This document shows positions 1 to 6,495 of a stretch of DNA of 18,438 nucleotides, piece by piece (positions within the stretch are counted from its first letter, which is position 1; every line of letters starts with the position of its first letter). The notes beneath the pieces are model-generated. The model worked only from the letters and a program-made list of their open reading frames with translations. It was not told the DNA's origin and did no database searches. Source of the stretch: Methanobacterium sp. (lineage in GTDB: Archaea; Methanobacteriota; Methanobacteria; Methanobacteriales; Methanobacteriaceae); contig JAHKLQ010000212.1 of assembly GCA_020854975.1 (NCBI GenBank), positions 1 to 18,438 of the forward strand, read 5' to 3'. The translations under genes and the position numbers were made by a program.

Positions 1-404
1 ACTGATGATTTAGTGGTAACCAGTTCACCATGTTTAACTCCTTTGATAGCTCTTATATGGTCTGCCAGTTTTCGGATACTTTTTGCTTTTCCTTTAACCA
101 TGAGAACTTCCAGGCAGTTATGTTTTTCCACATGCACATGGCTGGTGGCAATGATCTCACTTAGATGGAAGTGTTGAAAATGCTGGAGCTCATTGGTCAC
201 ATCCCCCACATCATGATCATAGATTATAGTTAGGGTCCCGATTACATCCTCATCTTCACTTTCAATATGAGCTTCAATGATTGATTTACGAACCAAATCA
301 CGGATAGCTTCTGATCTGTTGGTGTATCCTTTAGTTTTTATAAGTGTATCAAATTTTTCTAGAAGTTCTGGCTCAAAGGACACTCCTACTCTCTCAACAG
401 TCAT
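1..404 (-). CDS. nikR: Nickel-responsive transcriptional regulator NikR (3' end cut by window edge)
   Basis: DNA-binding repressor that senses nickel and controls nickel uptake genes. 134 full codons are visible before the window edge, close to the usual family length, so only a few C-terminal residues can be missing. Residues 1-45 form the ribbon-helix-helix domain (start MTVERVGVSF; helix region with TNRSEAIRDLVR). Residues about 55-134 form the ACT-like metal domain. The four high-affinity nickel ligands known from E. coli NikR (H76, H87, H89, C95) line up with H78, H89, H91 and C97, the latter three in SHVHVEKHNC. The start ATG (404-402) has a GAGG Shine-Dalgarno at 411-414 and a TATA-like CATATAAGG at about 441-449 on the minus strand. 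The gene is divergent from the radical SAM gene, and the space between holds GTGCTAC-type half-sites that may be its own operator. Confidence 0.95.
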   Translation of the reverse strand, partial: MTVERVGVSFEPELLEKFDTLIKTKGYTNRSEAIRDLVRKSIIEAHIESEDEDVIGTLTIIYDHDVGDVTNELQHFQHFHLSEIIATSHVHVEKHNCLEVLMVKGKAKSIRKLADHIRAIKGVKHGELVTTKSS

Positions 405-455
405 ATTAAACCTCAAATTTCATTTTTATTCTATTTCATTCCTTATATGCACATA

Positions 456-541
456 GTGCTACCCTCATTAAAAAGTTTGCTATGGGAAAGTTTTTATATT
501 ATAACACGTAAAGGTAGCACGATCCTGGAATAGGTGCTACC
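456..541. promoter_or_regulatory. Candidate NikR operator: three GTGCTACC/GGTAGCAC half-sites in the nikR/radical SAM divergent promoter
   Basis: Three exact copies of one octamer lie here: GTGCTACC at 456-463, its reverse complement GGTAGCAC at 513-520, and GTGCTACC at 534-541. The last two form GTAGCAC-N13-GTGCTAC, with centres 20 bp apart, about two helical turns. This resembles the E. coli NikR site GTATGA-N16-TCATAC in size and in its GTA...TAC ends (known), though the bases differ. The 456 copy sits just upstream of the nikR TATA. The 513 copy lies between the radical SAM TATA (about 491-501) and its expected transcription start near 522, and the 534 copy is just downstream. These positions suit repression. 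Assignment to NikR is inferred from adjacency. Confidence 0.6.
491..501 (+). promoter_or_regulatory. TATA box of the radical SAM gene
   Basis: TTTTTATATTA preceded by the purine-rich GGGAAAG matches an archaeal BRE plus TATA element. A start about 25 bp downstream would fall near 522, giving a leader of roughly 78 nt before the ATG at 600. Confidence 0.55.
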
Positions 542-567
542 AAACTTTGAAAATTATTTCCAGGATC
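521..567 (+). promoter_or_regulatory. Inverted repeat in the 5' leader of the radical SAM gene
   Basis: GATCCTGGAA at 521-530 is the exact reverse complement of TTCCAGGATC at 558-567, with a 27-nt loop. If transcription starts near 522 the hairpin would form the very 5' end of the mRNA, and the loop would contain the 534-541 GTGCTACC half-site. It could control mRNA stability or be part of a larger operator. Confidence 0.45.
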
Positions 568-599
568 ACATTCTTATAATTCAATTCAGCGGTGTTTTG

Positions 600-1313
600 A
601 TGGCAATTCATAAGATAACTTATTCAAAAGAATTTAAAAGAGCTAATCTCCATAACTACGGATGTAATTTTAACTGCTCATGGTGTCTGTATAAACTGGA
701 AGGAAAAGCCAGACCAAATAAATTCCTGAAGCTTGATGAAATAAGAAAAGTATTAAGTGAACTGGATATGGAAAGGGCTCATTTTGTAGGGGGAGAAATA
801 ACCACCTGTTCTCAACTATCTCAAATAACAGATTTTACTAAAAATGAGTTGGGTGTTTATACCAAAATTGGTCACTCCAATGGTTTCAATTTACCTCCTA
901 AAAGCATTGATGCCATTTCAATGAGTATTAAAAGTTTATCTGAGGATTTCTACCAGAAATACACGGGTAAATCCAATAAAACGGTCCTAGAAAATTTCAA
1001 GACTATCTATCGCTGGGGAGCTGAAATTGATGCCAGCAGTGTGTACATCCCCGGACTGGTGGAGGCAGATGAAATCTCCAGGATTGCAGAGTTCATTGCC
1101 AAAATAGATCCAGAAATAAAATATCATATAACTGGTTACGTCCCTGTACCTGGAGTGTCCTGGCGTTCACCAACCTATGATGAAATAATACAAGGAAAAC
1201 ATGCTGCAGAGAAATATCTGGAGAAGGTTAATCTGTCATGGTTCCCTTCATCTGATGAATATACAAAAATGATTCAGAAGAGCCCCGAATATCAAAAAAT
1301 AACCGTGGCCTGA
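600..1313 (+). CDS. Small radical SAM protein, activase-like core
   Basis: A 237-residue radical SAM enzyme. The [4Fe-4S] motif CX3CX2C is C22, C26, C29 (GCNFNCSWC), followed by a GGE SAM-binding motif at 64-66. Length and layout resemble the compact PflA/activating-enzyme group (COG1180-like) with no SPASM-type cysteine-rich tail; the only later cysteine is C70. An upstream in-frame GTG at 534 would add 22 residues. I chose ATG 600 because it has a GGTG Shine-Dalgarno at about 591-594, the protein then starts shortly before the iron-sulfur motif, and 534 lies at the likely transcript start inside a dyad. The gene is divergent from nikR and its promoter carries the candidate NikR half-sites, so a nickel-linked role is inferred. 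The substrate cannot be told from sequence. Confidence 0.85.
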   Translation: MAIHKITYSKEFKRANLHNYGCNFNCSWCLYKLEGKARPNKFLKLDEIRKVLSELDMERAHFVGGEITTCSQLSQITDFTKNELGVYTKIGHSNGFNLPPKSIDAISMSIKSLSEDFYQKYTGKSNKTVLENFKTIYRWGAEIDASSVYIPGLVEADEISRIAEFIAKIDPEIKYHITGYVPVPGVSWRSPTYDEIIQGKHAAEKYLEKVNLSWFPSSDEYTKMIQKSPEYQKITVA

Positions 1314-1346
1314 ATGACCGGGATCCTTAAAAAAATTAAAAGAAAA

Positions 1347-1366
1347 CCATTGAAATATTTCAATGG
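1347..1366 (-). terminator. Palindromic terminator of the MFS gene
   Basis: A perfect 20-bp palindrome (half CCATTGAAAT, then its reverse complement) lies between two convergent genes. Read on the minus strand it is followed by a T-rich run (1331-1346 reversed), so it best fits the end of the MFS transcript. Confidence 0.65.
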
Positions 1367-1395
1367 CTCGAACTAAGCTCTTTAATTCACTTTTT

Positions 1396-2748
1396 TTATC
1401 CTTCAACTGGTTTTTCTCCTCCAGAAAGTTTACCTCTCAGTCCCAGGGAAAGAAGGGTTAAGACCACATAAACCACTGCCAGATAAAGGTACACATGGCG
1501 GAAGGAAGCTGTACCAGAAGCAGAGAAATCCAAAGCAGAACCTAAAATAGCTCCTCCTAAAAGCGAACCAGTGTTTAACAGGATGTTCAGGAGTGCCTGG
1601 CCAGATGCTCTTTCTGATTTACCCGTTTCATCCAGGAAGATGTAGTAAAGGGCGTTACCTACAATGGATGCATTACCAATACCAATAAGCACTAAAGAAA
1701 TTGCGAAAAGGTACAGGCTGGAGGAATAACTCATTATTACCATGCCTATGGCAGTGAGAATTCCACCCACTACCATGATGGGTTTTGCCCCGATTTTATC
1801 TAAGAGTTTACCCACTACTGGTGTAGTTATAAGGGAGGCAATGGTCATAGGTAGTATCATGTAGGCGGCGGTGGAATAACTGAGACTGAAAGCCATAGAT
1901 GCGAAAGTGGAAAAATAGTAGGTCCCGGCCATGGCCAAATATCCCACCAGGGTCACTACACTTGCTATAAGAGTATCTCTCTTTTTTAAAAGGCCAATTG
2001 GTAGGATAGGTTCTAGGGCTTTCCTTTCCACCCACCAGAAGATAACAAGTGCCAGGATGAAAATTCCCAGTAAGGAATACTGGAGGGTGGTTGAGGCTTG
2101 TCCACTGAGATTGAATATGAAATAGGCAATGGTGGCAATGGCTATGCCCAGGAAAATCATGCCTTTCCAGTCGAAGGTAGCATATTTTTCACTTTTTTTG
2201 CTTTCAGGTAGAAGATAGTATCCCAGGAGGACCACTATGGCAGCCACAGGGATGTTTATTATGAAAACCCAGTGCCAACCGAAATTTACAAGGAAACCGG
2301 AAATAGCAGGACCCAGGGCGTATACCAAGGCGATTATGACTCCGAAAGCACCCAGAATGGTACCACGGGTTTCATCAAAGTAATCCCCAATAATGGTAAT
2401 GGCCAGCACAGATAACACTGCACCTATACCTTGCAATGCCCTTCCTATAAGTAACATTTCAAAAGACTGTGAAAAAGACACAATTAACGTTCCAACAAGG
2501 AATAAAGCTGCGTTTAAAACGTAAATATTTTTTCGACCATACTTGTCAGATAGTTTAGCCATTATGGGGGTAGATAAGAGTAAAAAAAGGATTTCCATGT
2601 TGAAAATCCAGGTTATAACACTCTCACTAACTCCAAAAGATTGTTGTATTGATTCTAAAATAGGACTAATAGTTGAACCATCTATGGCTATCAGTATGGC
2701 CCCTGCAAAAATTACTGCCAGAATTTTTGTTCTAAGATTATCAAACAT
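1396..2748 (-). CDS. MFS transporter, DHA2-like drug:H+ antiporter family
   Basis: A 450-residue integral membrane exporter of the major facilitator superfamily. Visible motifs are: acidic D23 in the first membrane helix (AIDGSTISP); motif A AKLSDKYGRK at 64-73; motif B GRALQGIGA at 102-110; and motif C GPAISGFLV at 146-154, followed by the WHWVFIINIP segment typical of EmrB/QacA-type antiporters. I count about 14 hydrophobic segments, which fits DHA2 better than the 12-helix DHA1 group. Motif C marks antiporters, so export of a toxic compound or metabolite is likely. The start ATG at 2748 has a GGGGAG Shine-Dalgarno at about 2756-2764. Nothing in it ties it to the metal genes nearby; the substrate is unknown. 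Confidence 0.9.
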   Translation of the reverse strand: MFDNLRTKILAVIFAGAILIAIDGSTISPILESIQQSFGVSESVITWIFNMEILFLLLSTPIMAKLSDKYGRKNIYVLNAALFLVGTLIVSFSQSFEMLLIGRALQGIGAVLSVLAITIIGDYFDETRGTILGAFGVIIALVYALGPAISGFLVNFGWHWVFIINIPVAAIVVLLGYYLLPESKKSEKYATFDWKGMIFLGIAIATIAYFIFNLSGQASTTLQYSLLGIFILALVIFWWVERKALEPILPIGLLKKRDTLIASVVTLVGYLAMAGTYYFSTFASMAFSLSYSTAAYMILPMTIASLITTPVVGKLLDKIGAKPIMVVGGILTAIGMVIMSYSSSLYLFAISLVLIGIGNASIVGNALYYIFLDETGKSERASGQALLNILLNTGSLLGGAILGSALDFSASGTASFRHVYLYLAVVYVVLTLLSLGLRGKLSGGEKPVEG

Positions 2749-2979
2749 TTTTTATCTCCCCTCAATCATGAATATACTGTATGCTAACATTTAAATAAAT
2801 ATTTCCATCTTAGTATTACTTAAATGCTTTTTCCTGGAAAAAAGGTAATAAAACAGATTGGAATTAATTAATAATGATTTCATGGGGGGGAATTGATCCT
2901 AAGTAAAAGTTAAAAAATTAGAAATAGATGTATGTGTGATACAAAAAAGAAAAAAATGTTTGATTAATTTTTTAATTGA
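2749..2979. other. Intergenic region upstream of the MFS gene
   Basis: AT-rich, with the MFS Shine-Dalgarno and a TATA-like stretch (minus strand, about 2790-2806). It also holds a short dyad, CTTTTTCC-T-GGAAAAA (2827-2842), and a run of seven G (2884-2890). No gene is supported here. Confidence 0.5.
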
Positions 2980-2982
2980 TCA
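2941..2982 (-). terminator. Terminator of the small unknown gene
   Basis: A near-perfect dyad TGATTAATT-N4-AATTGATCA (2961-2982) overlaps the TGA stop of the minus-strand gene. On the minus strand it is followed by a T-rich run (2957 down to 2941). One C-A mismatch is present in the minus-strand stem. Confidence 0.55.
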
Positions 2983-3252
2983 GCAAGGATTCTCTGAATT
3001 TTTGAATCTTATTATGTCTTCATTATCAACAAAGAAATTGTCTTTTTCAATGAAAATATCATTTTCATCGAAGCTAATGCGGAAGTTATCTTTGCACCAT
3101 CCTAATTCTTTTAAGGAACCTCTTATGACGGCCAAGTTGGAGGTACTGTAAGGAAAGTTGATCCATTCCAAGTCACTGCCTTCGTTGAGTTTTTTTTCCA
3201 TTATTTCCAGTTCTTTAATAACAGTTATTTTATCAAGGGATTTATTTCGCAT
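2980..3252 (-). CDS. Hypothetical protein, 90 residues
   Basis: I do not recognise this protein. It is soluble, acidic and charged, with no signal peptide or membrane segment. The N-terminal third (residues 5-25) is likely helical, followed by a mixed region with a conserved-looking GSLKELGWCKDNFRISFDEND stretch (described here by its key residues G45, W52, C53, F63) that suggests alternating strands. Support for a real gene: an AGGTG Shine-Dalgarno about 7 nt upstream of the ATG, a TATA-like AGATATAATG further upstream (about 3273-3282), and a terminator at its stop. It is a single-gene unit with no visible functional link to its neighbours. Confidence 0.6.
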   Translation of the reverse strand: MRNKSLDKITVIKELEIMEKKLNEGSDLEWINFPYSTSNLAVIRGSLKELGWCKDNFRISFDENDIFIEKDNFFVDNEDIIRFKNSENPC

Positions 3253-3306
3253 ATTAGCACCTATTTAGTACATCATTATATCTTTTGGGGGAAAATATGA
3301 AAAATT

Positions 3307-3489
3307 ATGGTATGGGGCATCAGGGTGGACGATACATTTGAGCGAATTTTAGTTGAAGATAAGGTGATGCCCCTATTTAAGATGGCCAGAAGGGATCTTG
3401 GTTGGATCCCCACTGGAGACGTCTTGCGAGGAGGAAATGGCAAGTTCATCAATTTAATACAAAAACACCGCTTTCCACCCTTATGGTAA
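3307..3489 (+). pseudogene. Possible gene remnant or small protein (60 codons)
   Basis: An open frame with clearly higher GC than its surroundings that reads like coding sequence (for example RRDLGWIPTGDVLRGGNGK). It has no good Shine-Dalgarno of its own. A GGGGG-AAAAT-ATG at 3286-3299 starts a different frame that stops after 14 codons at 3341. Together this looks like the remains of a gene with a frameshift near 3310-3340, or chance. I recognise no family. Confidence 0.25.
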
Positions 3490-3731
3490 TACTTTGTTTG
3501 GTGTTATTCGTACAATGAAACCATAGCACATCCTCTTATTTAAGACTTTCTATTTATTTTTTATTATTACTGTTAAAATTAAGCAAGATGTAATGTAATT
3601 AAAAATTTTTTAAACTAACAATTTTTTTAAAATAGTTGTGGAAAGTTTTATTTAGTTTTGATGTATTGTGTTGAGATAAATCCAAAAATAGTTAACATTT
3701 AAGCAAATTAGAAAGATTTAGATTAGAATAA

Positions 3732-3784
3732 TCAGGGATCTGCTTTGGTTTATGTTGTGGTTGAATTAATTCTCAGATCCCTGA
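3732..3784 (+). ncRNA. Candidate structured RNA or stem-loop, perfect 11-bp stem
   Basis: TCAGGGATCTG (3732-3742) and CAGATCCCTGA (3774-3784) are exact inverted repeats around a 31-nt GU-rich loop. The stem is GC-rich in a region of roughly 25-30% GC. It is followed by ACACCCCTATTTTTG. It could be a small RNA, a leader hairpin for the downstream mini-frame at 3817, or a protein-binding dyad. No tRNA fold was found in it. Confidence 0.35.
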
Positions 3785-4317
3785 CACCCCTATTTTTGAA
3801 AACAGCGGAGGTTTGAATGGTTGTAGACATATGGTTGTTGTATTGTAGACAAATAATTCATTGATCCAATCTACTATTTATAGTTAATCATTAAATACGA
3901 GATAGTATTACTTTTGGAGGGGGATTAACTGGTGATCATTGTTACTTTAGGAGTTCAAACAGGCTTTAAATAAAGATCATAGTTTGAAATAGTGGGATTA
4001 TAAGTTAATTTGTAATATTTTTTTTAAATTTATAAATACATTATAGGGTGGTATTCAAAAATACAGGGTCTTGGCAAAAGTTTAAATGTTCTATTTTTCA
4101 TCCTAAAACTCTATAAATACCAAAAATAGGCCTAAAATAAAAGCGATTTAAATAGTTTCTATCCATTTTTAACATTATATTTATTTGAGGCCTACATTTT
4201 ATTAAAAATTGTTTATTTTATTTAAATATGGCTTTCATGAGCATTAATCAATAATTATATATTTTTTTAGATTTTAAATCCAATTTATCTGTTATTATTT
4301 TCTGAGATAGGTTTAAT

Positions 4318-4356
4318 TTATTACGATTCAGACGAATATGGGGTTTATCGTAATAA
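4318..4356. promoter_or_regulatory. 10-bp perfect dyad, candidate operator
   Basis: TTATTACGAT (4318-4327) and ATCGTAATAA (4347-4356) are exact inverted repeats separated by 19 bp. It lies directly upstream of a TATA-like CCATATATATGA (4363-4374) that should serve the HPGHG protein gene. GTAATAACA at its right edge recurs upstream of the second CobN-like gene (14273-14281), so it may be a regulator site shared within the cluster. Confidence 0.5.
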
Positions 4357-4438
4357 CACAAACCATATATATGATATTACTATTAACCTTTTTTATAAAA
4401 TCTAAAACAATCTGAAGGGGATGATTTTTATTAAACAC

Positions 4439-4945
4439 ATGAAAAGAGAAGTGATCCTTCTGATATTAATAATAACAACTGCTTTAACCTTATGTGGGGT
4501 AGTAACTGCACATCCGGGTCATGGAACTCCGATAGAGGTGCCTTCTGACACAGGAACAGATGATACCTCAAGTACGGATACTGGTACTACTGATACTGGT
4601 TCAAGTTCTACTACAGGAACCAGTTCGTCAAGTTCTTCAGCTACCACTTCAACCCGTACGACTTCATCAGGTTCTAGTAGCACCACCGACGGAGGAACAC
4701 AATCTGCACAGACTGGGGAAACTGACACTCAGACAACTACAAATGACAATGATGGAAATTCGACGAATTCAACTATTTCAAATTCTGCTGAAGAAGTCGG
4801 AGATACTTCTGGCTCTTCAAACACTTCTGCAGGTGGACCGGCAGCACTGATTGGTTTAATGGTGGTTGTTGGTTTAATCGCCATGACTTTTCCCTACAAA
4901 GAAGGAGGCACTTTCAACAGACTACAAAGCCGTCTTTTTGGCTAG
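4439..4945 (+). CDS. Secreted Ser/Thr-rich membrane-anchored protein with N-terminal HPGHG
   Basis: A 168-residue surface protein of unknown family. Residues 1-24 are a signal peptide (KRE, then a hydrophobic core ending CGVVTA). Cleavage would expose H25-P-G-H28-G as the mature N-terminus, a sequence also seen after the leader in HupE/UreJ-type nickel permeases (known), so a metal site is plausible. Residues 37-130 are low-complexity Ser/Thr/Gly, probably a glycosylated stalk. Residues 134-151 form a membrane helix, followed by a short basic tail. The gene lies just upstream of cbiM. The start is uncertain: ATG 4421 abuts the GAAGGGG ribosome site, whereas ATG 4439 gives a standard signal peptide but is 18 nt from GGGG. 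The leader end CGVVTAH is identical to that of the 1000-residue surface protein downstream. Confidence 0.75.
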   Translation: MKREVILLILIITTALTLCGVVTAHPGHGTPIEVPSDTGTDDTSSTDTGTTDTGSSSTTGTSSSSSSATTSTRTTSSGSSSTTDGGTQSAQTGETDTQTTTNDNDGNSTNSTISNSAEEVGDTSGSSNTSAGGPAALIGLMVVVGLIAMTFPYKEGGTFNRLQSRLFG

Positions 4946-4961
4946 GATAAATAATTCATGA

Positions 4962-4997
4962 TTAATTAGCTTCTTATTTTTTTATGAAGTTAATTAA
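4962..4997 (+). terminator. Stem-loop between the HPGHG gene and cbiM
   Basis: TTAATTAGCTTC (4962-4973) pairs with GAAGTTAATTAA (4986-4997), 12 bp with one G-U pair and a T-rich 12-nt loop. It starts 16 nt after the stop. It may end the upstream transcript or reduce read-through into cbiM. Confidence 0.5.
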
Positions 4998-5116
4998 CTT
5001 TAGTCAGACCTACTTTGTTTTATGTTTGGACTAATTTGTTTTCTAGATTTCTTAAAATGCAGTTCAAACAGTCAAATTAATATTCATAAAAATGATTATA
5101 AAAGGAGGTTTTAAAT

Positions 5117-5740
5117 TTGCATTTATCTGATGGACTTATACCTTTATGGCAGGCTGCAATCTACTGGATTTTAACTTTTGCCATAATCGGAATATACTTT
5201 TATAAACTTTCCAAAACTGAGGAAAAAGAGAAAATACTTGTCAACACAGCCATTTTGGCAGCGGTAACTATCGCTGTATCCTCTATATCTATACCTTCAC
5301 CCTTTGGGGTACCTATACATCTATTTATAATACCATTGGTGGTAATTCTACTTGGACCTTTCACTGGAGTAACTGTGGAATTTTTATGTCTCATAGTACA
5401 GTTTTTGTTCCTGGGAATGGGTGGTATAACCTCTTTAGGTGCTAATACCATAACTATGGGGATAGTTCTGAGTTTTTCAACTTATATATTCTATAAGTTC
5501 ACATCAGAATTGGATGATAGATTGAGTATTTTTGCAGGTACATTTATGGGAATTATCATGGCTACTATAGCTCAAGTGGTAATACTGTTAATTGCAGGTG
5601 TGGCCACCTTTGAAGTCCTACTAGCTACTTTAATACCTTTCTATCTATTTGTAGCGGTTGTTGAGGGTATTATTAACATATTCATTATTCTGACTCTCTT
5701 TAAACTGAAACCCGAATTGGCACAAGTGGAAAAAATTTAG
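5117..5740 (+). CDS. cbiM: CbiM/NikM-type substrate-binding membrane subunit of a cobalt/nickel ECF transporter
   Basis: A 207-residue integral membrane protein that captures Co2+ or Ni2+ for an energy-coupling-factor importer. It starts MHLSDG, with the invariant His2 whose N-terminal region coordinates metal in NikM. H68 in GVPIHLF matches the family's second histidine ligand (H67 in characterised NikM). The signature [17 protein letters not shown] is at about 94-110, with LLGP before it. There are six or seven hydrophobic segments. The start is TTG 5117, set by GGAGG at 5104-5108 and by the need for His2. The 161-residue gene follows 12 nt after its stop, so they are likely co-translated. 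The T and A subunits (CbiQ, CbiO) are not in this window; they may be elsewhere. The metal (Ni or Co) cannot be decided from sequence alone, but nikR nearby favours nickel. Confidence 0.93.
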   Translation: MHLSDGLIPLWQAAIYWILTFAIIGIYFYKLSKTEEKEKILVNTAILAAVTIAVSSISIPSPFGVPIHLFIIPLVVILLGPFTGVTVEFLCLIVQFLFLGMGGITSLGANTITMGIVLSFSTYIFYKFTSELDDRLSIFAGTFMGIIMATIAQVVILLIAGVATFEVLLATLIPFYLFVAVVEGIINIFIILTLFKLKPELAQVEKI

Positions 5741-5752
5741 TGAGGTCAAAAG

Positions 5753-6238
5753 ATGAGAAATTTAAAATTAATCGGGCTTTTACTATTGATGGTGGCTGGT
5801 TTTATGGTTCCAGTCAGTGCACATGGGGTGCATGTAACCACCAATGAATCTGCTATTATTATAGCTGATAATGACACGGCAAAACTTGCCAGATCAGTGG
5901 CAGATGATGTGGGGGCTAACATCACAGTTTATAAGTTTGCATCAGCTGATGATGTGACCCATGAACTGGAACACGCCCTTGAAAATTCTGATAAAAAAAT
6001 TTTGGCCGTTGCTTACACGGACACAGTTCAAGAATTTATAAACCAGCATCCAGAAGTCTCCAGCCGAATAGTGGTGGCTGATGCCAATGAAAATTCAATT
6101 CGACAGGGTTTAACCAAGTTAAACGTAGTGGGTGTGAATAGTTCAGGCTTTTTAACCCCTCTGTTGTCTGGTCTGCTCATTGGATTGGTATTCGGTCTAG
6201 GAGTAGGTGCAGTTTGGATGAAAAGGAAACTTAGTTAA
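5753..6238 (+). CDS. Small membrane protein with extracellular domain, probable CbiN/NikN-like partner of CbiM
   Basis: A 161-residue protein. Residues 1-23 are a signal peptide or first membrane helix ending PVSA. The next residues are H24-G-V-H27, so cleavage would leave a histidine at the N-terminus. Residues 28-135 are an extracellular, alternating strand/helix domain with more histidines (H70, H74, H99). Residues 137-155 form a membrane helix, followed by a short basic tail. Two membrane-spanning ends with an external loop is the topology of CbiN/NikN, the small partner of CbiM/NikM, but this loop is longer and I see no direct sequence match, so the assignment rests on position and topology. 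The Shine-Dalgarno GAGGT (5742-5746) directly follows the cbiM stop, implying translational coupling. A T-tract follows the stop. Confidence 0.75.
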   Translation: MRNLKLIGLLLLMVAGFMVPVSAHGVHVTTNESAIIIADNDTAKLARSVADDVGANITVYKFASADDVTHELEHALENSDKKILAVAYTDTVQEFINQHPEVSSRIVVADANENSIRQGLTKLNVVGVNSSGFLTPLLSGLLIGLVFGLGVGAVWMKRKLS

Positions 6239-6262
6239 TTTTTTTTTATTTTTATTCTTTTT
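6239..6262 (+). terminator. Poly-T terminator after the cbiM operon
   Basis: A long T-rich run directly after the TAA stop, without a strong stem, typical of archaeal transcription ends. Confidence 0.55.
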
Positions 6263-6412
6263 CAGGATAAATTCGGATTTATCATATATTTAGATTTGAT
6301 TTTTTTAGATATGAAACATTTTTTTTAATTATCAGATTATATAAGGTATTCCCCATTGTTTTAATACTATTTAATAGTTTTTTAGGATAAATTGTACTAT
6401 AATTTATTTTTT

Positions 6413-6465
6413 TTACTATAATAACATTAAAAAGTATTAAATAATAGTTCCGATTAGATATTGAT
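6413..6465 (+). promoter_or_regulatory. Promoter block of the surface protein gene, shared with the first CobN-like gene
   Basis: Contains TTACTA (6413-6418), TAAAAAGTATTAAATA (6428-6443), TAGTT (6445-6449) and AGATATTGAT (6456-6465). The same four blocks recur at identical spacing at 9691-9743. AAAAAG plus TATTAAATA reads as BRE plus TATA, placing the start near AGATATTGAT and a leader of about 35-40 nt with AGAGGTGA. It also holds TAATAACATTAA (6419-6430), repeated at 14274-14285. Confidence 0.65.
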
Positions 6466-6495
6466 TACTTAGTAAACAAAAAGAGGTGAAAAAGT

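Larger units (their letters stand above)
3490..4420. other. Gene-poor AT-rich region with structured elements
   Basis: About 930 bp without a convincing gene. It contains a perfect 11-bp inverted repeat (3732-3784), two mini open frames with good Shine-Dalgarno sites (ATG 3817-3864, 15 residues; GTG 3932-3973, 13 residues), a direct repeat TTGTAGACA (3821-3829 and 3843-3851), and a dyad plus TATA promoter region for the next gene (4318-4420). The rest is low-complexity AT. Possible small RNA or decayed genes. Confidence 0.45.

Noticed and set aside
534..599. Upstream in-frame GTG start for the radical SAM protein
   Set aside because: It lies at the likely transcription start, inside a dyad, with no ribosome site; ATG 600 has GGTG upstream and gives a normal protein.
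3490..4420. tRNA, CRISPR array or insertion sequence in the gene-poor region
   Set aside because: No cloverleaf, no regularly spaced repeats and no transposase or terminal inverted repeats flanking a frame were found.
4493..4515. Lipobox in the signal peptide of the HPGHG protein (cysteine before GVVTAH)
   Set aside because: Residue -1 to the Cys is Leu, not Gly/Ala/Ser, and a better A-x-A-like site follows at VTA before His.
4519..4850. Overlapping open frames on both strands within the Ser/Thr-rich gene
   Set aside because: They arise from the repetitive Ser/Thr codons of the real gene and have no ribosome sites or sensible protein features.
4946..5116. Cobalamin or NiCo riboswitch upstream of cbiM
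   Set aside because: No conserved cobalamin box or NiCo-type four-way junction was seen; only a simple 12-bp stem-loop with a T-rich loop is present.
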